Source: Chrysemys picta bellii (taxonomy: Eukaryota > Chordata > Testudines > Emydidae). From it: DNA of 64,000 nucleotides. Position 1 is the first letter of the stretch. Each line of letters starts with the position of its first letter. Both the position numbers and the translations under genes were made by a program. The DNA lies in assembly GCF_011386835.1 (NCBI RefSeq), contig NC_088801.1, positions 15,610,824-15,674,823 of the forward strand. The letters are read 5' to 3'. Positions 24,245-34,971 of the stretch are shown here, in pieces. The notes under the pieces are model-generated. The model saw nothing but the letters and a program-made list of their open reading frames with translations, did no database searches and was not told the origin of the DNA.

Positions 24245-24910
24245 CGTGTGACAGGGTCGGTAGCTCACCGCTGTGGCGCCTCCTCCTGGCCGCTTCGGGG
24301 AATTAGTTTTGCGCCAGTAGAGCGCCCTCTTTGGGTGGCGTTCCGTCTGTCGTCTCGCCTCTGTGGGGTGCACGGTCTGGTGTTGCTCCCGACGTCGGCG
24401 TCCTCTTCTGGAGCACTGCCCTCCGGTAGTGTCCCTCTGTCCAACCACACCCCCTTCCGGGGGGGGGGGGGGGTAAACAACAGCCCCACACCTTCAAGTC
24501 CGATCCTCTCCGTCTAGGATCCGGTGTGGTTCTGACTGGCCGCTCCCTGCGGCCCGTGGCTGTGCGAGGGGTAGCACAGCAAACAAAGGGGGAAAAAGGG
24601 GGGGGGGACTCAGGCCCGCCCACTACTCTGAGTCCCGGTCCAGAGGCCCTCGAGTGGCAGTCTCACTGTCCTCCTTCTCCTTACTCCTCTGACTATCCCT
24701 CTGGACCGCTTCCCCCAACAGCCCTTCACTACGCTAGGCCTCCTCCTCCCAGGCCTGCCGCCTAGCAGGCTATGGAGTAGGGCCTTCTCCCACTCTCTGG
24801 CTGGCCTGGCCTGCACTGCGCTGTCCGAGGTGCTGGCCTCCCAGCTCTGGAGACAGACCTTCCCCTCTGAAGGCCTGGGACAGACTGACTGCTCCTGCTC
24901 TGGGCAGTCT

Positions 24911-24918
24911 CTTATATG
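24911..24918 (-). promoter_or_regulatory. TATA-like box in the 5' LTR
   Basis: 'cttatatg' on the plus strand is 'catataag' on the transcribed strand, placed downstream (in transcription direction) of a cluster of CCAAT motifs. It is the best core promoter candidate in the LTR. The equivalent in the 3' LTR is at about 18941-18948. Confidence 0.55.
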
Positions 24919-24931
24919 GCTGAGGCGGGCC

Positions 24932-24993
24932 CTGATTGGCTGGCCCCAATCTGTGTTCTGATTGGCCCTCTGTAAGCCCTTCCCTGATTGGTT
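24932..24993 (-). promoter_or_regulatory. CCAAT-box cluster in the 5' LTR
   Basis: Three 'attgg' motifs on the plus strand (about 24935, 24961 and 24988) read as CCAAT on the element strand, and one further CCAAT lies in the opposite orientation near 24946. All are within 85 bp upstream of the TATA-like box. They could bind NF-Y, which often acts through paired CCAAT boxes. A 'tgcgcaggcgc' motif just upstream resembles an NRF1 site. Confidence 0.5.
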
Positions 24994-25068
24994 GGGCGGC
25001 TGCGCAGGCGCCTAGACCTGCTGCAGCCCACCCTCTCTGAGTGTGGGCAATCGCCCCACCACACCATC

Positions 25069-25866
25069 CCACGTTGATGTCGGTGAAACGTCCCTTGTGA
25101 TCCACCAGTGCTTGCAGCACCATGGAAAAGTACCCCTTGCAGTTTATGTACTGGCCGCCCTGGTGTGCCGGGGCCAAGCTGGGGATATGCATTCCATCTA
25201 TCGCCCTGCCGCAGTTAGGGATCCCCAGTGCATTAAAGCCATCCACAATAGTCTGCACATTTCCCAAAGTCACTACCCTTGATAGCAGCTGGTCAATGAT
25301 TCCATTGGCTACTTGTGCACAGCAGCCCCTACAGTAGATTTGCCCATTCCAAACTGATTCCCAACTGACCGGTAGCTGTTGGGCGTTGCAAGCTTCCACA
25401 GTGCTATGGCCACTCACTTCTCAACTGTGAGGGCTGCTCTCATTTTGGTGTCTTTGCGCTTCAGGGCAGGGGACAGCAAATCACAAAGTTCCATGAAAGT
25501 GGCCCTACGCATACAAAAGTTTCGCAGCCACTGGGAATCATCCCAGACCTGCAACACTATGTGGTCCCACCAGGCTGTGCTTGTTTCCTGGGACCAGAAT
25601 TGGCGTTCCACAGCATGAACCTGGCCCAATGCCACCATAATCTCCCAATTGCTACATGCCATGCTTCTAGGAACGTCTGTGTCCATGTCCTCATCAGTAT
25701 AGTAATCGCACTGCTGTCGCTTCCTCGCCCAGTTTTGCAGGTACTGCACATACTGCTGGATAATGCGTGAGGTATTTACAATGGTCAAAACTTCAGCAGA
25801 GATCTGAGCGGGCTCCATGCTTGCTGTGTTATGGTGCCTGCATGGGTTATCCTGGAAAAAGGGCAC
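25069..25866 (-). pseudogene. Harbinger transposase A, N-terminal part
   Basis: Starts at an ATG (25866; a second candidate ATG begins MEPAQ). The segment up to 25414 has no stop and includes QQYVQYLQNWARKRQQ, WWDHIVLQVWDDSQWLRNF and then LKRKDTKMRAALTVEK. An in-frame TGA follows, after which the same frame continues VAIALWKLATPNSYRSVGNQ and GMGKSTVGAAV, then hits a second stop. A shifted frame carries on with NCGRAIDGMHIPSL (first catalytic D) and GRFTDINVGW (second D), up to the insertion point. So at least one nonsense mutation and one frameshift inactivated this transposase independently of the LTR insertion. Confidence 0.88.
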
Positions 25867-25869
25867 GAA

Positions 25870-26560
25870 ACTTAGGAGAGCTGTTCAGTTCAAGATGGCT
25901 GATAAATGGCAGTAAATAGTTGTCTTCTGTAGCTTTCACGGAGGCGGGAAGCTGCAAGAGCAGGAGAGCAAAGTTTGCGGCAGAAGCTGTGCGGTTCACG
26001 ATGGCCAAAAAACGGCAGGGAATTGTTGCCTTCAGTAACTTCCATGGGAGCCCTGGACAGACAACATGGAGAAATTAGCTAGCGGTGCAAGAGCAGGAGA
26101 GCAGAGTTTGCGGCGGAAGCTGTGCTGCTCGGGTCACGGTGGCCGAAAAAAGGCAGGAAATGGTTAGATAAAAGATTAGATAGAAAATCGAGAGGACATG
26201 TGAGGTGGATTCATAATACCAGGAGACAGCCGGTGCACCATAGTGCACCGTCTGCTGGCAGTATGGCATCTGCCGTAGCTTTCACGGAGGGAGGAGGGAG
26301 TGATGAGACACACCCAGAAACACCCGCAAGAATGTTTTTGCCCCATCATGCACTGGGAGCTTAACCCAGAATTCCAATGGCGGCGGGAACTGTGGGATAG
26401 CTACCCACAGTGCACCGCTCTGACATTCAATGCTAGCCTTGGTACTGTAGACGCACTCTGCCGAATTCACGCGCTTTAGTGGGGACACACAACACCGAAT
26501 GTATAAAATCGCTTCTGAAAATTCGAATAGAATCATTTCGAATTAATTTCGTACTGTAGA
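25870..26560 (-). other. Harbinger A 5' non-coding region with a tandem duplication
   Basis: Upstream of the transposase start. Two copies of a segment, 'gcaagagcaggagagca' followed by 'agtttgcggc' and 'gaagctgtgc', begin near 25952 and 26087, giving a tandem unit of about 135 bp. Near 26510-26568 the A/T-rich 'ttcgaattaatttcgtactg' marks the terminal region. Confidence 0.55.
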
Positions 26561-26574
26561 AGAACCCCAAGCCA

Positions 26575-27105
26575 ACCCACAAATGTGTGTTGCAGTGTAT
26601 AGTAAATGCAATGAGATGTGTAAATGTATATAAAGGGAGAGGGTTTCTGTGTAACTTTGGAGCTGGGAAGTGCCCTGCATCCACCCCCACATGTTTGAGT
26701 CATTGTAGCATTGATATGCCAAATAGAGATACCTGAGTGATGAAATCAAACTGAGTTATTGGGAAGCCAAGTGGAAAGAGGTCTCAGAGGGAATCCCAAA
26801 ACACCTCCATCTCCTCATGGTCCCCTTCTCTTGGTGTTGTGCTTCTGTTTGTAAGCTGCTGCCGCCATCTTCCCTGGGCCAAAACCAGCCTCTGAAACTC
26901 CCAACAATGTGTCTTGGCAGCAGCTTCCGGAGAGGCATCAAAAAGCAACACTATCGCCATAAATAGCAGCAGCTGTCAGTTATTCAGTTGAGCAGGTGTG
27001 ACCCAGGGACATCTTGATGCCAATTGGCAGAGGACACAGAGGTATGCAAGGATTACACAGATCCCCTGGGTCTGGGATCTACTTAATAGTTTACCAAAGG
27101 GTGCA
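26575..27105. other. No gene seen
   Basis: Short frames only. Unassigned single-copy-looking sequence between Harbinger A and the hAT MITE. Confidence 0.45.
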
Positions 27106-27113
27106 TTGTAAGG

Positions 27114-27386
27114 CAGGGGTTCGCAACCTTTTTCTTTTGAGGCCCCCTGTACATGCTATAAAAACTCCAGGGCCCAGCAGGGGGCATGGGGGGAGGGGGT
27201 GGCTCAGGGCCTCAGCCACGGTGGGAGGGGCTCTGGGCTTCAGCTGCCAGGTGGCGGTGGGGCTTCTGCCCTGTGGGGTGGTGGGGCTATGGGCCCCAGC
27301 CAGTCTATCGCTGGATCTGCTTTGCGGAACCCCTGAAATGGCTTGCGGCCCCCCAGGGGGCCATGGACTCCGGTTGAAAACCACTG
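27114..27386. mobile_element. hAT-like MITE (Charlie-type ends)
   Basis: The left end 'caggggttcgcaaccttt' and right end 'ccggttgaaaaccactg' are imperfect inverted repeats of the CAGTGGTTCTCAACC kind. Flanking octamers 'ttgtaagg' and 'atgtaatg' match at 6 of 8 positions, as expected of an aged 8-bp hAT target duplication. The body is GC-rich, 273 bp and non-coding. Confidence 0.7.
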
Positions 27387-27389
27387 ATG

Positions 27390-28215
27390 TAATGTCTCCA
27401 CTGACAGTCTGTGTCTCAGTGATAATCATAATCACTGAGAAAGTATGTACAGACAATATGTGAGGAGCTATGTATATAAACTGAAAATATGCTCTTAAGG
27501 TCTGTGAGTTGGGGCTGGTCACCAGAAGGTGATAAAAATATTTTCTTTGAGGCAGAAGATACTGATCTATCCAGCTGGCTAAATGTAAATTGAGTATTGT
27601 ATGCTTCACAATGGATGCCTATTTACGGCCCAAACAGAATGCTAATTAAGAGATTGTGAAGTCTCCAGAGGAGATTCTCTACAAGAAAAAAGAACATGCA
27701 GTAGGTGGTACCCTATTTACAAGTGAAGAGAATGGATTGTTGCAACTATGCCTGGGGATACAGAGGTACTCAGCTGGACTGACTGTTTAAAGCTGGAAAA
27801 GAGACTTTGGGTGAGCTAACCTTTCTGAGACAGGAGATGTTGTGTTAGCTACGCATAGTCTCTAAAAAGTGTGTTATGATTTTATTTTATATACAATTTG
27901 TTTTCATTAATTCTACTTGCTGCTTCTCAAATCTCTATTCTTTGTTAAATAAACGTAAACTTGTTTTCACTATAAACATGTTTAAGTGCTGTAAGTTAAG
28001 CAGAGTGGTGATCCTGATGCTTATTGGTAAACTGAGCTATTCTTTTCCTTTAGGAATAGCAAATCTTTTGATTTCTGTGTGTGTCCGGTGGAACAGGGGT
28101 TGAATGTTCCAGAGGGAAGCTTGGAGTGTTCAGGGATTAGTGGGGGCCTTTTACTTACCTGCAGAGGGACAATAGGGCCCATGTGGGATGAGAGGAAAGT
28201 GCTTGTGTTGGCTGT
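27390..28215. other. No gene seen
   Basis: AT-rich sequence with only short frames and no assignable repeat. Confidence 0.45.
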
Positions 28216-28221
28216 GGCTAG

Positions 28222-29310
28222 TGGCAGCATAGACTAATAGATTTCAAGCCCAAAAGGGACCATTGTGATCGTCTAGTCCAACCTTCTGTATCGCACACGC
28301 CATCGAACTTCCCCCAAATTACTCCTGGAGCATATCATTTAGAAAAACATCCAATTTTGATTTTAAAATTGTCAGTGATGGCAAATCCACCACAACCATT
28401 GGTAAAGTGTTCCATTGGTTAATTACTCTCACCTTAAACAATTTATACTTTATTTCCAGTCTGAAGGAGAATGTTATACTTTTCTCTACTAGATTGAAGA
28501 GCCCATTATTAAATATTTGCTCCCCGTGTAGGTACTTATAGACGATAATCAATTTACCCCTTCACCTGCTCTTTGTTAAACTAAATAGATTGAGCTCTTT
28601 GAGTATATCACTATAAGGCATGTTTTCTAATCCTTTAATCATTCTTGTGGCTCTTCTCTGAACCCTCTCCAATTTATGAACATCCTCCTTGAATTTTGGG
28701 CACCAGAACTGGACACACTATTCCAGCAGTTGTCGCACCAGTGCCAAATACAAAGGTAAAATCTCTACTCCTACTCAAGATTCCTGTTTATGCATCCCTA
28801 GATCACATTAGCTCTTTTGGCCACAGTGTCACACTGGGAAGTCACGTTCAGTGATTATCCAACATTACCCTCAAATCTTTTTCAGAGTCTCTGCTTCCCA
28901 GCATAAAGTCCCCCATCCTGTAAGTATGGCCTACATTCTTTGTTCCCAGATGTATACATTTACATTTAGCCATATTAAAACACATGTTGTTTACCAAGTG
29001 ATCTAGATTGCTAAACTCAATGACCTCTGCCCTCTTCATTATTTACTAACTTTTCTGTCACCAGCAAACTTTATCAAGGATGATTTTATGGTTTCTTCCA
29101 GGTCAGCGATAAAGATGTTAAACAACATAGGGCCAAGAACTGATCCTTGTGGGACCCCACTGGAAACAGACCCGCTCATTGATGATTCCTAATTTACAGT
29201 TACATTTTGAGACCTTCTAGCCAGTTTTTAATCCATTTACTTTGTCCCACATTAATTTTAAATTGTTCTATGTTTTTTTTTTAAATCAAAATGTCTTTCG
29301 TTACCAAGTC
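28222..29310 (-). mobile_element. CR1 LINE, 5'-truncated and decayed
   Basis: The reverse complement carries the CR1 3' UTR ('gggaccattgtgatcgtcta' at 28256 on the plus strand) and then the C-terminal part of ORF2 toward 29310. The short frame at 28319-28552 encodes FRLEIKYKLFKVRVINQWNT, the CR1 C-terminal pattern, but stops are frequent. Confidence 0.75.
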
Positions 29311-29319
29311 AAATGGCTG

Positions 29320-31110
29320 ACGGTCACAGACAAGGCTTCCTCATACTAAGGACAGAAGGTCGCAAGGTGCCCCACAACCCTGGGTACCTGCCAGAAGCTT
29401 CATAGCAGTAGCCATCCATTTGGGCATGTAGCAGCACCCCACCACACCAGCTTGGGTCCTGCAAGGACATGCATTTCTCAGGTCTACAGCATGTCCTCCC
29501 ATATCCCCAAAGTGGGCAGACAAGTTGTCCCACAGCACCTTGTAAATGCAAGCATAGAGTGCCACAGTCGGTGGTGGTATGATAATTGTATTGCCCAGAT
29601 AGCTGTATTGCTTGTCATAGCCACATAGAGCACCAGTGCGGACAGGGTGCGTGGCAGCAGAATTCTTATTTCAACAACATGGTTGCACCATAGTGGGTTA
29701 GACTATGGTGCATTAACAAACCCATGGGTGCTTAACACATGGTCAGCATTCAGTTAAGACAGGCCCTAGAGTCAGAGGTATTAGATAATTCCTAAGGAAA
29801 TGCAGCGCACCCTGAACTTCCATGAAATCAATGGGATTTTAATATAACTTGTGCTACAATGTGTCTGTCTCAATCAACATGTTATTTCTGAGCCTTCCTT
29901 CCTTGCTCCTTATAGTGTCTGCTTAATCGTTAATAAGATTCCCTGGCAGCAGTAATGCCTAAGCTCACACAGCATGCCATCTGTGCTCATAGGAAGGATA
30001 ATGTTAGAAGATTCCTTTTGAAATCACTAATTACTCCATACAATTGAAATATGCTTACTTCAGTGTCTACCATGGCACACCTCAGGATGGGATTGTCAGG
30101 GCTAAAGCTGTGAGAATAGCACAGAACGTTGTCCAGGAATATGATCTCGCATTTATAAATCAGTTCACTTCAACTGTGTCTGTGGCATTTTTGAGTGATT
30201 TTTTTCACTTGCAAAACAATGGTTGCATAATGCAAACTTCCAAATCACTATCATGAGTACATTCAGAAACTGAGTTTTAAAGGCGCAAAGTACAAGTGAC
30301 TTCACTGCCTGAATTCTTTTCCTCTCAGGGGACAGGAACCATGTATGGCTTATCTGACTAATCAGAGGTAAGCAGTGCGACTCAATTTTCAAATATTCCT
30401 ATTGACTAACAGAGAAAAAAAATGAAAATATATTGAACAAATAAATTAAAGGACCAATATCTGCTCCTGGACATTGCATGAGCAGAAGAAGCATTGCATT
30501 TATTAGATGACTTATTTGTTGCATATGTTTCACTCAGCTCCAGTAAGCAGTCAATAAGCTGACAATTTACAGAGGAACTACAGAGAATGTTACAAAATAT
30601 GTATGGTTGTAAAATTTATAAAGAACACTGATAGGAAAAGGGAGATTTTATTAATGTTCACTTGCTGGTATAATAATTAGTTTCTCCGTTAGTAGCTTAT
30701 TTCCCAGCTCTATAGACATATAGGATGTAGAGGGATTTTTAAAATAAGTGACTCGTGACCTACCTGGCTTTAATCAATGTTACTATGGCCAATCTCCAAG
30801 ATGAATTAATATAGGTTAGTTCTGAGCTTGCAGTAAAAAGAATGTATTGCCAATGTTTATGGTAGGCCACCTGTTCCGCCTCCAGATTGGAATATGTTTC
30901 ATTAAGTAGCAGATTTAAAATGGGCCAATCCCTTAAATTCTTATTCAGGCAAAATTCCCATTGAAGCAAGTGCATTGGGGTGCTTGCCTGAATAAAAACT
31001 GAGTACCTATAACTTTTCAGAACTATTTATTATATTTCTAATTAGAGGCAGCAATAGAGATGGTCACTCAAACCAGTGCCAAGTCTGAGGTACTTATATT
31101 GCCATAGCAA
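29320..31110. other. No gene recognised
   Basis: Two overlapping minus-strand frames at 29324-29565 (about 75 codons) have an unusual cysteine-rich composition, but I do not recognise the product and consider them chance frames or an old repeat. The rest is AT-rich. Confidence 0.4.
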
Positions 31111-31114
31111 CTGA

Positions 31115-31365
31115 GCACCTTACATTCTTTTAATGTATTTATTCTCACAACACCCTTGTGAGGTAGGGTGGTGCTATTATCTCCATTTAGCCTACGGAGA
31201 AGTGAGACACAGACAAAAGGTATTTAAGCACCCTCAAAGGTATTTAAGCACCCAACTCTTATTGATTTCAATGGGAGTTAGGCACCTGGGGCCAAGTGAC
31301 TTGTCCAAGGCCAAAGTCATCAGTGGCAGAGCAGGGCATTTAGCATCCTAACCACTGGACCGTTT
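31115..31365 (-). repeat. MIR-like SINE
   Basis: 'ctcacaacacccttgtgagg', then 'ccaagtgacttgtccaaggc' and 'tcagtggcagagcagggcat' are the reverse complement of the MIR-type body. It contains a local direct duplication of 'ggtatttaagcaccc' at about 31219 and 31239. Confidence 0.65.
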
Positions 31366-31379
31366 TTTCTGTCAAAGGC

Positions 31380-32640
31380 CTAAGCCACTAAAGCCTGCAA
31401 ATCGATGATGTATGAATCTGACAAGATGCTGAGGTTCTGTTTAATGTAGATGTGCCCATAGAGGTTTAGATCCTTATAGATATTTTGGTTGGCAAATTCA
31501 TTTAGACAAGGCTTTGTGTGAGATTTCTTGTACTTTTCAGAGTAAAGCAGGTTGAAGTCAATGAAGCTACTCATGGGGTAAGGTGCTAACCAAAGTGAGC
31601 AAGAATATCTGAGTCTGTGCCATTGAAATAAAGATATTACTCAATAGGCTCAACTGTAATTTTAAAATTGGTCCTTAGTGAGAGGTAGCACATAGCTGCA
31701 CCACCCTGGGAGCAACCCAGAAAACAAAGTGTGATTGAGGGAGTTGCAATTCCTCCCCTGTGTCCCCCGTGTCTGGGGAGAGTTAGGCCACTCTTTTTCA
31801 CCCTTTCCAGCAGTTTTCTGTGCCCTGTGTCGTTGGTCAGTGAAGGGAGTGGAGCTAGAGCGTCTCCCAGTCCTTTTCCCATCCACTTGCTCATTGAGGG
31901 GTGTATCGGATAAGTAGCTCCTGTTCTTGCTCAGGGTCAAAGAGATGGGTCCTTTCTCCCTCTTATTCCCCTGAGTCTGGGCTGTGACAGTGTATGCAAT
32001 GTGAGTGATGGCAGAATCAGGTTCTAATGGCCATATTGTGAACCCTTTACTCATCTAGGCATGCAGTTATTTAAGCAAGTAGGCCCACTTGAGCCTTGAG
32101 TCATGGTCATCAGTGTGAGCAAGGGATTCATAGTCTGGTCTTAAATCAATAAAGTGATGCCCTTATAGCAGTGTAAATGAGGAGCAACTCCACACAGATA
32201 TCAGTGAGGTGTGAAAACCAGAATAAGTGAGGTGTCTGGTCCTTTGCCTTCACCTCTGGTCATCCATTCGACTGTGTGCTGCATACAGAGGTGCTTTCAT
32301 TAAAAGTAAAAACTCTCATATTTGTTTTCCAAGGTCAAATAAGACATGCTATCAAAATGCAAAATGAACTAATTCAGTCTTTGCAAACAAACTGTATCTC
32401 AAAGCAAAAGATGAACTTTGCCTATCTCATTTAATTTATGCTATTATGTTTCCATCCTTGACTACACTCAGAAAACAACTTTACTCATTCTCCCAAGTAT
32501 TTAAATGTTATAAACTGTAATAATCAAAACAAAAACAACTCAACATTACTAATTGCTTGATAGAATATTTTAAATGAGTGAAAGAATAAAGAAAACAATC
32601 CTAATTCCCTAGTGTTTACAACTTCTGGACCAGCTTCTCA
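31380..32640. other. No gene seen
   Basis: Several overlapping frames at 31637-32054 are not supported by any recognisable domain. Treated as non-coding. Confidence 0.4.
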
Positions 32641-32644
32641 ATAT

Positions 32645-33175
32645 GCATTTTAACATGGCCAAATGTACAGGATGGGTTACTCTATCCTGGGAAGAAGTAA
32701 TTCTGAAAAACTTAAGGAACTCAAACTATTTAGCTTAACAAAAAGAAGGTTAAGGGGTGACTTGATCACAATCTGTAAGAACCTAAATGGAAAGCAGAAA
32801 TGTGATAATAGAGAGCTCTTCAATCTAGCAGGGAAATGTATAACAATTTCTAGAGGCTGGATGTTGGATCTAGATAAATGCAGACTAGAAATAAGGTCTA
32901 AATTTTTAACAGTGAGAAATAAGTTGTACATTTTTAACTGTGGTGCTAATTAACAGTGAGGGTAATTAACCATTGGGACAGTTTACCAAGGGTTGTGGTT
33001 GATTCTCCATCACTGACAATTTTGTAATCAAGATTGGCTGGGTTTTTTTCTAAAAGATATGCTCTAGTTCAAACAGAAATTAATTCAAGGAATTCCTATG
33101 GCCTGTGTTATAGAGGAGGTCAGATTAGATAATCACAGTGGTCCCTTCTAGCTTTACAATCTGTGAATCTATGAA
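32645..33175 (+). mobile_element. CR1 LINE 3' fragment
   Basis: Plus-strand CR1. The short frame at 32663-32953 encodes KELKLFSLTKRRLRGDLITI, the CR1 ORF2 C-terminal signature (F.L.KRRLRGDLI). The 3' UTR follows with 'gtttaccaagggttgtggtt' and ends near 'aatctatgaat'. Frames are broken. Confidence 0.8.
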
Positions 33176-33179
33176 TTTT

Positions 33180-34955
33180 CCTTTGAGGTGCATTTGAAAA
33201 GCGCCCATGAACTGAAGCTAGTGGCAGTCAAAAGCACATTTCTGAGTACAGACTTTGTCCTTTTCTGTACTACAGACAAACTTTGTTCTTATAAAGGGGT
33301 ATCCAGAACCTTTTGCACAATCAAGGTTTAGTTTAAATGTATTTTGGTTTGGATACTAATGATAGCTACAGGACCAGATAGAAATTTCAAATAATGGACT
33401 CTTAAAGTTTGCTACTTAGAATAATTAACCAATGCAGCCACCTCTTCCTCTTGTGTCTCAATTTTCAGAGCTTTTTTCCTCCCTCTGGTTTTGTCAAACA
33501 ATTTTTTCTTTATCCCCACAGACCCAATGGAACAAATATATGTTCCATTGAGGTGAATCGTCCTTAAATTAGCAAGAAGAAAGAAGACACGGAAGGTTTC
33601 TTTCTTTGTAATTATAGCAGAAACCGTTTTTTAGTAAAGTTGTTTATTTTATCACAGCAACATTACAGTATATACTTCAACCCTGGCCTGGGGAAACTCC
33701 CACCCTAGAAGTCTAGTTAGTCCTTGGCTTCTACTCTGAGACTGCCAACAGCAGCTTAAAATGAAAATTTTTACACACCATTTACGGGGCTGATACCATC
33801 GGATCATTTAGTATTGACCATCAAACAGCCATTAAATAGTAAACCAACATCAGTATGCCACTATTTTCAATATACGCGAGGCCAGTCCTTTCACTGAAAA
33901 GCAGTGGGAGAGGGGTCATCAGTTTAGTAAGAAGTGTGTATTGACATTTCATAGCGGAATTTTCTTGTGCTTCAGATGCAGTGAAACTAAAATGTCCTCA
34001 CCGCTGGCTTTGTGAAGCATACTGACATCTCTCTGATTTTTAATGCCTTTAATCCAAGATCCATTTCTCATTTTTGCACCTGTGATATGTTTCTATTTTT
34101 ACTAGCGTATTGGTTGGACTGGTGAGCTTGTGTTAGTCTGAAAGGCTATGGATTATCAAAGTCTCTTTTCTGTGAGCAACAGCTCTCCTGAAATGTCTTT
34201 TTTTTTCTTTTTTGACCCAGGAAAACACGTATCTAAAGGTAGCAATTGAACAGTATCTTTTTTGCTTTCCTGCGAAAAATATGAGTTACATGCTTACCTA
34301 AAGGGATTGTGTCTATGCTCAGGGATAGCAAATGCTTCAGTTCTGACTCATCCCTGAGTAAAAATGAGAAACAGTACACACAGCAGTTACATTTTCTCTA
34401 GAGAGTTAGCTCATTGTCTTCACTAATTAGGCATCCTTGTTTTGTCAATGAAATCGGGATTGCTTCTTTCTTGTGAAACTGCAGAAAGCAACTCCAGTCT
34501 ATGTACATTGCAACTGTAAGGCTCTTTTAACCACCTCTCCCCACTAGTATGAGAGCAGAGGAGCGTTAGTACAAAATGGCTATTGTTGAAGAGTGAGTTG
34601 CATATCAAAATGCTCTTTCATGGAGCTTATGGGTGGCATTTTAAAAAATGCTGCACAGCTGACCTAACTGGTCCTATTGAAATCCAAGCAGCACTTGGCC
34701 AGTTAAGATCTGACCACCATAAGCTATTTGCAGTACACAATATCCAGTTTCTGTCACTGTTCGAATGCTGCTTGTTTAACTCACATGCCTCCTGGGTGTG
34801 GTGCTCTGTCCACCTCTAGTGTTACAAGTGGGGTCTCTTCCGGGATATCAACGGGGAAGTCTCTGAAGCGCAGAATGCACTTCCTTAGCTAGGGGAAGTA
34901 TGTAACCCACACACCTCCTGGGTCCTGTGCTCTGTCTGATCTAGTGGCACCAAGA
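33180..34955. other. No gene seen
   Basis: AT-rich; no frame of interest and no repeat recognised. Confidence 0.45.
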
Positions 34956-34971
34956 CCACTTAGAAATTAAT

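Larger units (their letters stand above)
18272..25063 (-). mobile_element. Gmr1-like Ty3/gypsy LTR retrotransposon, apparently complete
   Basis: A 6792-bp element on the minus strand with LTRs at 18272-19093 (3') and 24247-25063 (5'), TG...CA termini, and a perfect 5-bp target duplication 'ccatc' at 18267-18271 and 25064-25068. A 19-nt primer site, a polypurine tract and one uninterrupted gag-pol frame complete the set. The domain order places integrase before RT, which is the Gmr1 group arrangement. By eye the LTRs differ only in the length of a G-tract (20 versus 15 G), which implies a very recent insertion. It sits inside a Harbinger transposase gene. No env-like frame was seen, so this looks like an intracellular retrotransposon and not a virus. 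Confidence 0.95.
24247..25063 (-). repeat. 5' LTR of the gypsy element
   Basis: 817 bp, identical by eye to the 3' LTR except for a 15-G tract at 24459-24473. It should hold the element's promoter (see the TATA and CCAAT features). Confidence 0.95.
17640..26568 (-). mobile_element. Harbinger transposon A, interrupted by an LTR retrotransposon
   Basis: A PIF/Harbinger element on the minus strand. Its 5' end is near 26568, where 'tttcgtactgtagaagaacc' on the plus strand is the inverse of the 'tacgtctacagtac'-type Harbinger terminus. The transposase runs from 25866 down to 17880 and is split by the gypsy-type insertion at 18272-25063. The left terminus is approximate because no matching inverted end was found. 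The transposase has an in-frame stop and a frameshift, so the element is not autonomous. Confidence 0.7.

Noticed and set aside
19373..24517. Many plus-strand and shifted frames opposite Gag-Pol
   Set aside because: They are shadows of the high-GC gag-pol frame on the other strand, which carries all the motifs.
18272..25063. Endogenous retrovirus
   Set aside because: The RT/RNase H and domain order fit Gmr1-like gypsy elements, and no env-like frame lies between RNase H and the 3' LTR.
29324..29565. Cysteine-rich minus-strand frames as a possible small secreted protein
   Set aside because: No signal peptide or regular cysteine spacing is apparent, and the two frames overlap each other.
31637..32054. 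Minus-strand frame of 130 codons
   Set aside because: No family resemblance. Several frames overlap on both strands, which is typical of chance.
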